Part shown: positions 1 to 9,691 of the stretch, piece by piece
Layout: each line of letters begins with the position of its first letter
How positions within the stretch are numbered: position 1 is the stretch's first letter
Assembly: GCA_036402115.1 (NCBI GenBank)
Contig: DASWTM010000215.1
Span: 41,491-105,490 of the forward strand
From: Chryseosolibacter sp036402115
Lineage (GTDB): Bacteria > Bacteroidota > Bacteroidia > Cytophagales > Cyclobacteriaceae
Direction of reading: 5' to 3'
DNA: 64,000 bases
The notes under the pieces: generated by a model
The model's database searches: none
What the model was told of the DNA's origin: nothing
The model's input: only the letters and a program-made list of their open reading frames with translations
Position numbers and translations under genes: made by a program

Positions 1-1
1 T

Positions 2-766
2 CCACTCGGGATCCGTGCATACAATCAATGCAAGTCGCACGGTGTTGGTCAGGCATTCATTCAATGGGATGAAAAATATCCGACCGGAACTGTAAATGTC
101 ACCTTAACAAACGGTCAACCGGATTATGTTATCCATGAAGACGTTGCCTACGATTTTATTAATGGAGCGCCTATAGTACCCGGTATTAAAAATCTTCAAC
201 CGGATGTTTTTTATTTCGGTTCGCTCGCACAACGCAAAGAGGTTTCGGCAACTGCGCTTGACCTGCTTATCGCAAACCTGGATTGTAAATACATTTTTTA
301 TGATGTCAACCTTCGGAAGTCAGGCTATTCGGAGTTAATCATTCGGAATTCCCTTAAAGTTTGCAACGTGTTTAAGCTGAACAACGAGGAATTACCAGTT
401 ATCTCGAAAATTCTCACGGGGAAGGCGATGGTAATGGAAGAGTTTATGCGCACGCTGTCTCACATGTTTCCGAAGATGAGGCTTATTATTGTTACCGCAG
501 CGGAGAAGGGATGCTACTTGTTTGAAGTGGGCAAAGGGTTGGTTTCAGTACCAGGCGTTCCGGTGAAGGTGGCAGATGCTGTTGGTGCGGGCGATGCGTT
601 CAGTGCTGCATTTATGCACATGCTCGGAAACTATGGTGACCCACTCGTGGCTGCGCGTGTAGCCAATAGGGTTGGAGCATTTGTGGCAAGTCAGCACGGA
701 CCTATTCCTGAGTACCCGGCCGGGATTAAAGATATGCTGGACGGGAAGGTAAAGGTAACGGGCTGA
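2..766 (+). CDS. PfkB-family carbohydrate kinase, 5' end outside window
   Basis: The frame is open from base 2 and continues without a stop to the TGA at 764-766, so the start lies left of the window. The visible 254 residues contain DVNLR (residues that form the middle of the PfkB fold) and the C-terminal family signature GAGDAFSAAF encoded near 587-616, whose Asp is the catalytic base and whose GAGD forms the anion hole. PfkB (ribokinase) members phosphorylate sugars such as fructose with ATP in the cytoplasm; the exact substrate cannot be told. Its position just ahead of secreted glycoside hydrolases fits a role in using released sugars (inference). The annotated-looking ATG at 368 is internal and should not be taken as the start. 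Confidence 0.9.
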   Translation, partial: PLGIRAYNQCKSHGVGQAFIQWDEKYPTGTVNVTLTNGQPDYVIHEDVAYDFINGAPIVPGIKNLQPDVFYFGSLAQRKEVSATALDLLIANLDCKYIFYDVNLRKSGYSELIIRNSLKVCNVFKLNNEELPVISKILTGKAMVMEEFMRTLSHMFPKMRLIIVTAAEKGCYLFEVGKGLVSVPGVPVKVADAVGAGDAFSAAFMHMLGNYGDPLVAARVANRVGAFVASQHGPIPEYPAGIKDMLDGKVKVTG

Positions 767-947
767 CCGGAATGCCACCTCACGTTGCAATCAAACGCGC
801 TTTTTGTGTGATGCTCGCCTGTTACATTTTTGCCCCCAGATTTTAACATTCGATGCCCGCAGGTTATCATTAACATCTCCACTTCGAGCGATTTGCAGCC
901 CATAGTACAAATGACTTCCGTGTAACTTACCTTCAACAATACTCACG

Positions 948-2588
948 ATGAAGGGATTTCTTATTGCGATCGTACTTTTTCTTCCTTTTACAAGTGACGC
1001 ACAGCGCTACGAAGCTGAAAATGCAACACTGTCAGGGGGCGCAACAAAACAATCAAGTCAGGCCAGGTCGGGGGGCCAGTTCGTTGCGCAAAACGAGGGG
1101 TCATTAACCTGGACGGTTTCTATCGCCACGGAAGGCTTTTACAGGATTATCCTCAATGCTGCTGCACCGGATGGCGACAAGGTTAATGTCTTTTCGATTG
1201 GCGATAATGCGATGGACTTTTCTTCCTCGGGCTCAGCATATTCTTCGACCCCTCTCGTTTCCTCATTACGTATGCCAGCAGGTACCCATACCGTTAAAAT
1301 TTCGAAATCCTGGGGATACATCAATATTGATTTTATCGAATTTCAGCGCGTCAGTTCCGATCCACGTTTTGCAATTAATGAACAACTTGTAACACCTGCA
1401 CCCATTGACAATGTCCTGCGCCTTTATCAGTTTCTGCGTGATAACTATGGAAGAAGGATTATTTCAGGCGTAATGACATTAAACACCTTTGATGAAACCG
1501 CCTGGCTTAAAACAAACACGGGGAAGGAACCCGCTCTCATCGGCCTTGATTTCATGCATAGTGGGCGGAATTACAATTGGTACAACGACAAACAACCTAT
1601 CGAGGATGCTAAAGCGTATTACGAGCGAAACGGAATTCCGGCAATCTGTTGGCACTGGCGAGACCCTTCGCGTGCAACGGAAGAATTTTATACGACAAAG
1701 ACAGCATTTGATGTCAGCAAGGTATTCGAGCCAACGTCTCCCGAGTATCTGGCAATCATCGCAGACATCGATTACATCTCAGGCCTTTTGAAAGAATTGC
1801 ATAACGCCAATGTGCCGGTGATCTGGAGGCCGCTGCATGAGGCTGCTGGCGGATGGTTCTGGTGGGGTGCCAAGGGACCAGAGCCCTGCAAAAAGCTATT
1901 TCAGGTAATGTACGATCGAATGGTGAACCATCACGGTTTGAAAAATCTGATTTGGGTGTGGACGCGTGAACCGAACGATAACGGCTGGTATCCTGGCGAT
2001 GCGTATGTCGACATCGTTGGACGAGACCTTTATAAAGACGGGGTACACAGCTCGCACGCTCTGGAATGGAACGCGATGAATGAGGTGTATGGAAAGAAGA
2101 AATTAATCACCCTGAGCGAATGTGGGTCTTTCCCTGATCCGGATAACCTGGCTACCGATGGAGCAGCATGGTCGTGGTTTATGCCGTGGTATGGATCGTT
2201 TGTTCGCGATGCAAAGTACAATTCACTCGACTTATGGAAGAAGACAATGAATCACGAATATGTCATTACGCTGGATGAAATGCCTGACTTGAAAACGTAT
2301 GAAGCTGTCGTTCATCCGCCAGCCCCGGAGCCGGATCCGATTCTGTCTGTTGAACTCATTCATGAAGAAGATGCTACGTGGCTCTTTCCTACGATCGTTA
2401 CCGATCGGTTATACATTGAGAGTAAACATGAAATCGGTCCGATCCGGGTTTACAATGCTGCAGGTGTCGAATTACAATCTTTAACAGCAAAATCAACCAA
2501 CGCGATAATTTCGTTCGCAAGCGAGGGAAAGGGTATGTACTTTGTGAAGATCAGGAATCGGCCCGCTGTTAAAGTCTTCAAACGGTAG
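948..2588 (+). CDS. Secreted GH26 endo-beta-mannanase with N-terminal CBM and C-terminal sorting domain
   Basis: A 546-residue secreted enzyme. Residues 1-18 are a signal peptide (start ATG 948). Residues 20-135 resemble a CBM6/35-like beta-sandwich (YEAENATLSGG at its start). Residues 140-450 are a GH26 TIM barrel: the general acid/base is Glu298 in RPLHEAAGGWFWWG and the nucleophile Glu391 in LSECGS, both in the family's usual contexts. About 85 C-terminal residues form a small beta domain ending KVFKR, as in type IX secretion sorting domains. GH26 enzymes mostly cut beta-1,4-mannan; a few cut beta-1,3-xylan or mixed-linkage glucan, so mannan is likely rather than certain. It lies directly upstream of the hybrid regulator at 2667. 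Confidence 0.9.
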   Translation: MKGFLIAIVLFLPFTSDAQRYEAENATLSGGATKQSSQARSGGQFVAQNEGSLTWTVSIATEGFYRIILNAAAPDGDKVNVFSIGDNAMDFSSSGSAYSSTPLVSSLRMPAGTHTVKISKSWGYINIDFIEFQRVSSDPRFAINEQLVTPAPIDNVLRLYQFLRDNYGRRIISGVMTLNTFDETAWLKTNTGKEPALIGLDFMHSGRNYNWYNDKQPIEDAKAYYERNGIPAICWHWRDPSRATEEFYTTKTAFDVSKVFEPTSPEYLAIIADIDYISGLLKELHNANVPVIWRPLHEAAGGWFWWGAKGPEPCKKLFQVMYDRMVNHHGLKNLIWVWTREPNDNGWYPGDAYVDIVGRDLYKDGVHSSHALEWNAMNEVYGKKKLITLSECGSFPDPDNLATDGAAWSWFMPWYGSFVRDAKYNSLDLWKKTMNHEYVITLDEMPDLKTYEAVVHPPAPEPDPILSVELIHEEDATWLFPTIVTDRLYIESKHEIGPIRVYNAAGVELQSLTAKSTNAIISFASEGKGMYFVKIRNRPAVKVFKR

Positions 2589-2666
2589 GGCTATGCTCCG
2601 TTCATAACAAGTCAATAGAATTGTAATATTGATTTCTTAACTTTAACGAGGTTTGATCTACCTGTT

Positions 2667-5600
2667 ATGAAGGCCAGCTGGATGACTATCTGCGTTGTAT
2701 TGTGTTGTTGTGCCATGCATCACGCCTGTGCACAATCGCAGGAATATCAGTTTGCGCGCCTGGAAATGGCATTCGGCCTTTCCCATCATCTTGTAAATGA
2801 TGTATTGAAAGACGAGCGTGGCTTCCTATGGTTTGCAACGTCTTCTGGGCTGAATCGCTACGATGGGTATGGGATTAAAGTGTTTCGCAATATTCCAGGC
2901 GATACAACCTCCGTCCTTGTCGATGACATCACACGCATTCAGGAAGCACCGGACGGTCTTTTATGGATCTACACGCATTCCGGAAATTGCATTTATGATC
3001 CGCGTACGGAGAAATTTACTCGCAATACGAATTCTCTGCTGAGGCGATGGTCAGTTGCACAGGGACTAATCACGCACATTAAAAAAGACCGGAAGGGTCG
3101 ATTCTGGTTTATTCACTACAATCAGGGACTTTTCGTCTATAGTCCGAAGACACAAAAGACTGTTCGCCTTGCGCATAGCCCGAGCGATACATCTTCGATC
3201 AGCAGTATGACGCTCTCATCAACAGTGGAGGATGAAGAAGGTAATATGTGGCTGGCGCATCAAAACGGTGTATTTGAAAAGATTGATCAGGAATCTCTTA
3301 AGGTCGTTTATCGGAATACCGAACTGAAAAACATATTTGATGGCGAGGCATTCGAATATCGAATGATGGTTGATTCAGATAATGACCTTTGGATTAATAA
3401 TGACCGCAATTACGGGTGTTTTTATTTTAATGCGAAAACACAAAAGCTGCAGGCTATTAACACCGAGTCGAAGGTCAAATTAAAGTCAAACATTGTGCGC
3501 CAGATCGTTCAGGATGAAAAAGGCATTATCTGGATTGGAACGGATCACGGAGGAATAAACTTGCTGGATAAAAAAGATTTTTCAGTTCGCTACCTGTTGA
3601 GTGATGAAGACGATGACCGTACCATCAGCGAAAACAGCATACAGTGTCTGTATAAAGATAATGAAGGCATTATCTGGGTCGGAACATATAAGAACGGTGT
3701 TACATACTATCACGAAAACATTTTCAGATTCAGACATTACAAGCATCAGAATTCGAAGCCCGAAAGTCTTCCGTTTAATGATGTGAATGCTTTTGCTGAG
3801 GCACCCGATGGAAACATCTGGATCGGCACAAACGGTGGTGGCCTTGTGTTGTTCAATCGCACTACCAATACGTTTAAGCGTTACCTTCACAATCCATCTG
3901 ATCCGAATTCACTCAGTAATAATGTTATCGTAAGTCTACTAATTGATCACCAGCAAAACCTCTGGGTCGGAACCTACTATGGCGGACTCAATAAATTTGA
4001 CGGTCGTAAGTTCACCCGGTACAGGCATGATCCTAAAAATCCGAGAAGCGTGGGAGATGATAATATCTGGGAGATTTACGAAGACTCAAACCACAACATC
4101 TGGCTTGGAACATTGAAGGGAGGTATCTCGGTGTTTGATCGCGCAAAGAACGAGTTTTATCATTATCGCAATGGTGATCCTAATTCGATTCATACGCCTT
4201 ATGTGCCTGCTCTGCTTGAGGATCGGAAAGGAAACATGTGGGTCGGGACAGGTTACGGCCTCGAAGTGCTCGACAAGCAATCAGGAAGGTTTACTCATTA
4301 TCTGAACAATCCGGCAGACCCAACCTCGATCAGCAACAACGGTATCTTCTCTATTTTTGAAGACAGTCGTGGCTTGATGTGGGTTGGCACACAGGGGGGA
4401 TTGAACTTGTTTGAGCCTCAGACAAAATCATTCCGAACATTCCTGGAGAAGGATGGGCTTCGTGAAAAGACCATACTCACGCTGGCAGAAGACGATCAGA
4501 AGAATTTGTGGATGAGTACGCCAAGTGGGCTATCGCAACTTATCGTTTCGAAGGACAGTCGCGGTCAATTCACCTTCGCATTTAAAAACTACGACCAGTC
4601 GGACGGACTCATTACTGGTGCCTTTCATGAAAATGCAGTGCTCAAATGTTCCAACGGTGAGCTGGTTTACGGTGGCTCGAATGGATTCAATATTTTTCAG
4701 CCGCAAAACATCGGTGTGGATACGAGTCAGCCCAAAGTTATTTTTACTGATTTCCAGGTTTTCAATAAGTCAGTAAGCGTTGGAGAGGAGATTAACGGCA
4801 CCGTAATTCTTCCTGCTTCCATTGCTCATGTTGACGAGATTACACTGACGCCAGCGAACAATGTGTTTTCAATTGAATTTGCTGCGTTGAACTTCTTTCA
4901 TGCCGAAAAAAGCCAGTATGCTTACATCATGGAGGGCTTTAGCCGCGACTGGCTCACAACAAGCGCCAGTGATCGTAAAATTACATTTACCAACCTTGAC
5001 CCTGGCACTTATGTTTTTAAAGTAAAGGCATCTAATAGTGACGGTCTTTGGGGACATGAGACTGCTGTACTAACGATAGAAGTGCTTCCGCCATTCTGGA
5101 AGTCGACTGTAGCTTTTGTATTGTATGGCATCCTGATCATCGGTGCGTTGCTGTTGTTGCGTTACCTCGCGGTGACGCGTGAGCGCGTGAAATTCAGAAT
5201 ACAGCAAGAACGTCTCCAGGCCCAGCGGATGCACGAACTTGACATGATGAAAATTAAATTTTTCACCAACGTAAGTCATGAGTTTCGTACACCCTTGACG
5301 CTGATCCTTACACCCCTTGAAAAGTTGATGAGGAGAGCTCATGACGCGGATGATAAGAAACAGTTCCAACTCATTCAGCGGAATGCTCGAAGACTGTTGA
5401 ACCTGGTAAACCAGCTTCTCGACTTCCGCAAACTGGAAGGGCAGGAGGTGCAGCTTAATCCCGCGGAGGGCGATATCATTTCTTTCATTCGCGAACTCGT
5501 TAATTCATTCGCTGATGTCTCTGAGAAAAAACATGTGGGATTGTCCTTCAACTCAACCGTATCTTCACTCGAAACACACTTTGATCAGGATAAAATTGAA

Positions 5601-6773
5601 AAGATCATTTTTAATTTGCTTTCCAATGCATTCAAATTTACTCCTGAAGGCGGTAAGGTAAGCGTTGACCTGGCAATGGTTGAAGATATGGAAACGTCTT
5701 TCCTGGAGATCAAAGTGGTAGACACGGGGATTGGTATTCCTGAGGATAAGCTCGATCGCATCTTTGAGCGCTTCTTTCAGAACGAGCTTCCTGCCTCAAT
5801 GGTCAATCAGGGGAACGGAATCGGACTATCGATTACACAGGAATTCGTTCGCATTCACGGAGGTACAATTAGTGTCGCAAGTGACGTGGGAAAAGGCAGT
5901 ACGTTCACCGTGCTGATTCCTGTTACGCCACTGGAGCACCATGAAGAATTGCTTTCCGATCCTGACACGTTAGAGGAGTTGACGGACGCAACACGCAGCG
6001 GTGCCAAACCTTCACTCCTCCTGATTGAAGACAATGAAGATTTTCGTTTTTACCTGAAAGACAACCTTTACAAAGAGTATCAGGTTATCGAAGCCTCAAA
6101 TGGCGTGCAAGGATTTGAGCGGGCTATCAAAAACATTCCTGACTTGATTGTAAGCGACATCATGATGCCCGAGATGGATGGTATCGAATTGTGTAAAAAG
6201 TTAAAGTCCGACTCGACTACTTCCCATATCCCGGTCATCCTGCTCACCGCACGTGCTGCAGAAGATCAGAAGCTCGAAGGTTTTGGTTCGGGTGCAAATG
6301 ACTACATCACAAAACCCTTCAATTTCGAGATCCTGCAACTGCGGATCAAAAACCTGATCAGTCAGCGCGAAAGTATACAGAAGCATTTTACCAGGCACAT
6401 GGAAATCAAGGGGAGTGAAATTGAAGTCACCTCTCAGGACGAAAAATTGGTGAAGAATGCAATTAAAGCCGTGGAAGACAATCTTACCAACAAGGATTTT
6501 TCGGTTGAGGAGCTAAGCCGACAGATGGGTATGAGTCGCGTCCTCCTGTATAAAAAGATTCTGGCATTGACCGGTAAGACACCCATCGAATTCATTCGTG
6601 TCATCCGACTGCAGCGTGCGGCACAACTACTTGAAAAAAGTCAATTTACGGTTTCGGAGATAGCTTATCAGGTCGGCTTTAATAATCCGAAATATTTTGC
6701 CCGCTACTTCAAGGAAGAGTTTCACGTGCTGCCTTCCGCCTACGCCCTTGAGAAGAAAGAAAAGAAAGGGTGA
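2667..6773 (+). CDS. Hybrid two-component system regulator (propeller, histidine kinase, receiver, AraC-type HTH)
   Basis: A 1368-residue one-protein signalling system. A signal peptide (1-22) is followed by some 14 two-component-propeller repeats of the FxRYxxD...LWxGT type up to about 740, a Y_Y_Y domain near 750-800, a membrane span at about 812-835, a HisKA domain with phospho-acceptor His871 in NVSHEFRTPL, an HATPase with NLLSNAFKFTPEGG and VDTGIGIPED, a receiver domain with Asp1164 in SDIMMPEMDG, and a C-terminal AraC-type helix-turn-helix (about 1265-1365). In Bacteroidota such HTCS proteins bind an oligosaccharide in the periplasm and switch on the adjacent glycan-use genes. The GH26 gene before it and GH genes after it are the obvious targets (inference). 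All catalytic residues are present. Confidence 0.96.
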   Translation: MKASWMTICVVLCCCAMHHACAQSQEYQFARLEMAFGLSHHLVNDVLKDERGFLWFATSSGLNRYDGYGIKVFRNIPGDTTSVLVDDITRIQEAPDGLLWIYTHSGNCIYDPRTEKFTRNTNSLLRRWSVAQGLITHIKKDRKGRFWFIHYNQGLFVYSPKTQKTVRLAHSPSDTSSISSMTLSSTVEDEEGNMWLAHQNGVFEKIDQESLKVVYRNTELKNIFDGEAFEYRMMVDSDNDLWINNDRNYGCFYFNAKTQKLQAINTESKVKLKSNIVRQIVQDEKGIIWIGTDHGGINLLDKKDFSVRYLLSDEDDDRTISENSIQCLYKDNEGIIWVGTYKNGVTYYHENIFRFRHYKHQNSKPESLPFNDVNAFAEAPDGNIWIGTNGGGLVLFNRTTNTFKRYLHNPSDPNSLSNNVIVSLLIDHQQNLWVGTYYGGLNKFDGRKFTRYRHDPKNPRSVGDDNIWEIYEDSNHNIWLGTLKGGISVFDRAKNEFYHYRNGDPNSIHTPYVPALLEDRKGNMWVGTGYGLEVLDKQSGRFTHYLNNPADPTSISNNGIFSIFEDSRGLMWVGTQGGLNLFEPQTKSFRTFLEKDGLREKTILTLAEDDQKNLWMSTPSGLSQLIVSKDSRGQFTFAFKNYDQSDGLITGAFHENAVLKCSNGELVYGGSNGFNIFQPQNIGVDTSQPKVIFTDFQVFNKSVSVGEEINGTVILPASIAHVDEITLTPANNVFSIEFAALNFFHAEKSQYAYIMEGFSRDWLTTSASDRKITFTNLDPGTYVFKVKASNSDGLWGHETAVLTIEVLPPFWKSTVAFVLYGILIIGALLLLRYLAVTRERVKFRIQQERLQAQRMHELDMMKIKFFTNVSHEFRTPLTLILTPLEKLMRRAHDADDKKQFQLIQRNARRLLNLVNQLLDFRKLEGQEVQLNPAEGDIISFIRELVNSFADVSEKKHVGLSFNSTVSSLETHFDQDKIEKIIFNLLSNAFKFTPEGGKVSVDLAMVEDMETSFLEIKVVDTGIGIPEDKLDRIFERFFQNELPASMVNQGNGIGLSITQEFVRIHGGTISVASDVGKGSTFTVLIPVTPLEHHEELLSDPDTLEELTDATRSGAKPSLLLIEDNEDFRFYLKDNLYKEYQVIEASNGVQGFERAIKNIPDLIVSDIMMPEMDGIELCKKLKSDSTTSHIPVILLTARAAEDQKLEGFGSGANDYITKPFNFEILQLRIKNLISQRESIQKHFTRHMEIKGSEIEVTSQDEKLVKNAIKAVEDNLTNKDFSVEELSRQMGMSRVLLYKKILALTGKTPIEFIRVIRLQRAAQLLEKSQFTVSEIAYQVGFNNPKYFARYFKEEFHVLPSAYALEKKEKKG

Positions 6774-6858
6774 AATTTAGGACGAAACAATTCCACACCT
6801 TCATAAAAACATTTCATACACCTGTGTCAGGCTTTTCTTGAATAGTTTTGCCTGTTCA

Positions 6859-6975
6859 ATGGAAACTATGCAATCGAGGCTGAAGCGGACGAAGCGCGTA
6901 TTACTCGCGGTGGAAGTAACGATCTATTTTATTGTAGCCGGAGCCATCCTGATACTCTTCAATTATCTTGTTTAA
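6859..6975 (+). CDS. Putative 38-residue single-span membrane protein
   Basis: An ATG at 6859 opens a 38-codon frame ending TAA at 6973-6975. The peptide begins METMQSRLKRTKR, a basic cytoplasmic stretch, and then runs into one hydrophobic segment (residues about 14-37), the profile of a small inner-membrane protein with cytoplasmic N terminus. A TAGTTTTG sequence at 6843-6850 matches the Bacteroidota -7 consensus TAnnTTTG, but it is so close to the ATG that the transcript would be nearly leaderless, and no clear -33 box is seen. No family recognised. It could be a chance frame. Confidence 0.4.
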   Translation: METMQSRLKRTKRVLLAVEVTIYFIVAGAILILFNYLV

Positions 6976-7313
6976 CCGGACACTGGGGCGCTACGAATGC
7001 TTCATCCAGCTACCCAAGCGCGCGCCCGAGTCTGTATTCCCGTCCCACTTCCATCAATGCATGTTCTCTACGAATAAGTCGTTTTGGGTGGTGCAGCAGG
7101 TTTGTTAACAGAACTGTCCCTATAAATAAACATTTTGTGCCCCCGCCTTAACCAGCATAACCTCACTTCTAAACAATTCCATCCCGCTGCAAACGTGTTC
7201 GGAGCGTAATTTTACGGAAGCCGAGATCGCCTATGCGTCCCGTTGTATCGCAACGGTTGCGGTGCTGGTAATCGGACCGAGGCGAATCGGACAGTGACCC
7301 TAAACCAATCGTT
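6976..7313. other. Intergenic stretch without a recognised gene
   Basis: About 340 bp between the small membrane ORF and the carbohydrate-binding-like ORF at 7314. All frames carry frequent stops. The frame of the downstream ORF is open only back to 7272 (TAA at 7269-7271). I see no strong hairpin terminator or RNA gene here. The region may hold the decayed upstream part of the 7314 gene. Confidence 0.5.
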
Positions 7314-7697
7314 ATGACAGACACCTTAAATCCAAAAATGGCGTTCGTAAAGGATGCGTACCGGAGCCTGGTAAAATCGGCTTCGATGACCTTCAGCAGA
7401 AATTGGAGTGATGTACAACTGCATCATGGATTTGTGCAGTCAAAGCGCTATAAAGCTGTGAAGTTCTCAGTTTGCGGTGGCCCGAACGCCAACGGAAAAG
7501 TGGTCAACTTCATGGTCAGAGGAGGAACACATGTGCCCATCACGTTAACCGCAGGCGCATGGAAGGAATTTACGGTGCAACTTAGCCAGATGGGTAATCC
7601 TGCACTGCTCGATAATTTCATTTTCCAGGACAATGGCAACAGCAGTCCTCGTTCGCCATACACCATGCACATCGACAATATCACGTTTTTAGAATAG
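7314..7697 (+). CDS. Orphan carbohydrate-binding-like beta-sandwich domain, possibly N-terminally truncated
   Basis: A 127-residue protein made of what looks like one domain. It contains WSDVQLHHGF, then a KFSVCGGPN/VVNFMVRGG pair of strands, WKEFTVQLSQMGNP and a final MHIDNITFLE. This series resembles the CBM-like domain usually fused to secreted glycoside hydrolases in Bacteroidota and other phyla (recognition from pattern, no search). Unlike such proteins it has no signal peptide and no catalytic partner. The frame is closed 42 bp upstream of the ATG, so an N-terminal piece was either lost or never existed. It sits between the hybrid regulator and two glycoside hydrolases. It may be a remnant of a larger secreted enzyme. 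Confidence 0.6.
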   Translation: MTDTLNPKMAFVKDAYRSLVKSASMTFSRNWSDVQLHHGFVQSKRYKAVKFSVCGGPNANGKVVNFMVRGGTHVPITLTAGAWKEFTVQLSQMGNPALLDNFIFQDNGNSSPRSPYTMHIDNITFLE

Positions 7698-7765
7698 GAT
7701 TTAACTGAATTCATAAAGTGGTGCACGTCCTCGCGGAATGCACCACGCTTTTTTAAGACTATGGA

Positions 7766-9679
7766 ATGAAAAACTTCTTTCTTTTCATTCTTGCACTGGC
7801 GAGCAGTTCACTTTTCGCACAACCGCAGGGATTTTTTCTGAATGACCACGCAAGGAAAGATGCTATTCTTCCGGCTTTTAACGATGTGTTGAAACCACAG
7901 GCCGATGCAACGGTCTCTGTACGTGTAGATGCTGCCGTAAAACTTGCGACCGTCTCCAAATACCTGTACGGCAATAATGTAAATGTTTACATGACCCAGA
8001 TGGTAAACCAGCCGGCTCTGCTTAATCACCTCAGGGAGCTCTCACCCAACGTTCTTCGATTTCCAGGCGGAAATCTCAGCAGTGTTTACTTCTGGAATGC
8101 CGATAAAAACGCCCCGCCTCCTAATGCTCCGGTGAGACTTATCGATGCGAATGGTGTTGCGCAAGAGCCAGGCTACTGGTACGGTAACAACCCGGAAGAG
8201 TGGACACTCTCCGTTGACAACTACTACAAGGTGTTGGAGCAAACCAACTCAACCGGAATAATTACGGTGAATTATGGCTATGCACGTTACGGCACGGGCA
8301 GTAATCCTGTTTCGTCTGCTGCACATCTCGCTGCGGAATGGGTGCGGTACGACAACGGTCGAACAAAATTTTGGGAAGTCGGAAACGAAAGTAATGGGAC
8401 ATGGCAGGCTGGGTATCGGATAGCCCCAGCAGCGAACAAAGACGGGCAGCCGGAAATAATCAATGGAACCCTATACGGGCAGCACTTTAAAGTATTTGCT
8501 GACTCGATGCGAAAGGCCGCAGCAGAAATAGGAGCAAACATCTACCTTGGCGCTCAACTTTTGCAGGAGGAACCTGCTAGCTGGTGGAATGCCACCGATA
8601 GAAATTGGAATACAAGTGTATTGGCTGCATCGGAAAATGCTCCGGATTATTATGTCATCCATAGCTATTACACTCCTTTTCAAACGAACTCGACTGTCGA
8701 AGATGTTCTGAGTTCGGCAATAACGGTCACGAGCAGCATGAGAAATGTAGTGGATAAGTACATTGGTGAAGCTGGTGTCGCCCGCAAACCGCTAGCATTG
8801 ACAGAGTGGAATATTTTTGCCGAGGGATCAAAACAACAAGCGTCCAGTATCAATGGAATCCATGCCGTGCTGGTACTGGGTGAACTGATTAAGAATAATT
8901 ATGGTCTGGCATGCCGGTGGGATCTGGCTAACGGATGGAATAACGGAAACGATCATGGTATGTTTAGCCAGGGCGATGCAAGCAATGATCCGAAGTGGAA
9001 TCCGAGAGCTGTGTATTACTACATGTATTACTTTCAAAAGTACTTCGGAGACACGATGGTGAAGAGTACTGTGTCCGGTAGTGATGACGTTGTGAGTTAT
9101 GCTTCACGCTTTAATGACAAAGAAACAAGTGTTGTCCTGGTGAATAGAGGGAAGAGCGCCCAGGTTGTTTCGCTCACATTAGACAACTACGGCTTTGGAG
9201 ATCGATATTACTATTATACACTTACTCCGGGAACGGATCACGTTAGCTTCCCCCTAAAGGTTTTAGTAAACGGGAAATCGGGAACCTTCGCAGCTGGAGG
9301 TCCGCCAAACGTTTCCTCCATCCCTGCCCATTCGTCAACTGTTGGATCGGGAATTAAGTTGTCATTGCCTGCGCGGTCTGTGACTTATGTGCTGGTTGAT
9401 CATGGTAACAGAGTAATAACGAGTATTGATGATGAATCGTCCGTCATTGTTCAAGTGTATCCGAACCCGGTTACTCATAGTGTTAAAGTAGTTTTTCCTC
9501 AGAATACCTTCACAACGATCGTCTTGTATGATGCCGCGGGAGAAGAGGTGCTTCGAGCATCTCTCGATCCCAGCAATGAACAATTCGTCATGGGGACAAC
9601 ACTTTCCAGCGGTTCATATTTAATCCGCCTCAGCGGGAATCAAAAGGTGATCACAAAAAAAATTATAGTTAAGCGTTAA
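7766..9679 (+). CDS. Secreted clan-A glycoside hydrolase (arabinofuranosidase-like) with type IX sorting domain
   Basis: A 637-residue secreted protein: signal peptide 1-18, TIM barrel about 50-430, an all-beta domain about 430-550 and a C-terminal sorting domain from about 555 (VYPNPVTHSVKVVF ... KKIIVKR) typical of type IX secretion substrates. The likely acid/base is Glu208 in WEVGNES and the nucleophile Glu347 in LTEWNI, the clan GH-A arrangement. The early RFPGGN motif is shared with GH51/GH39-like alpha-L-arabinofuranosidases and related proteins sometimes annotated as cellulose-binding. I cannot assign the family with certainty. It precedes the GH5 gene by 12 bp, so the two are probably co-transcribed, and both face the same polysaccharide as the GH26 enzyme (inference). 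Confidence 0.8.
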   Translation: MKNFFLFILALASSSLFAQPQGFFLNDHARKDAILPAFNDVLKPQADATVSVRVDAAVKLATVSKYLYGNNVNVYMTQMVNQPALLNHLRELSPNVLRFPGGNLSSVYFWNADKNAPPPNAPVRLIDANGVAQEPGYWYGNNPEEWTLSVDNYYKVLEQTNSTGIITVNYGYARYGTGSNPVSSAAHLAAEWVRYDNGRTKFWEVGNESNGTWQAGYRIAPAANKDGQPEIINGTLYGQHFKVFADSMRKAAAEIGANIYLGAQLLQEEPASWWNATDRNWNTSVLAASENAPDYYVIHSYYTPFQTNSTVEDVLSSAITVTSSMRNVVDKYIGEAGVARKPLALTEWNIFAEGSKQQASSINGIHAVLVLGELIKNNYGLACRWDLANGWNNGNDHGMFSQGDASNDPKWNPRAVYYYMYYFQKYFGDTMVKSTVSGSDDVVSYASRFNDKETSVVLVNRGKSAQVVSLTLDNYGFGDRYYYYTLTPGTDHVSFPLKVLVNGKSGTFAAGGPPNVSSIPAHSSTVGSGIKLSLPARSVTYVLVDHGNRVITSIDDESSVIVQVYPNPVTHSVKVVFPQNTFTTIVLYDAAGEEVLRASLDPSNEQFVMGTTLSSGSYLIRLSGNQKVITKKIIVKR

Positions 9680-9691
9680 TATTTAATTCCA

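Noticed and set aside
3500..4500. Repeated blocks inside the hybrid regulator considered as a CRISPR or tandem repeat
   Set aside because: Spacing is about 140-150 bp and codon-phased; the repeats encode propeller blades (LWxGT motifs), not DNA repeats with constant units.
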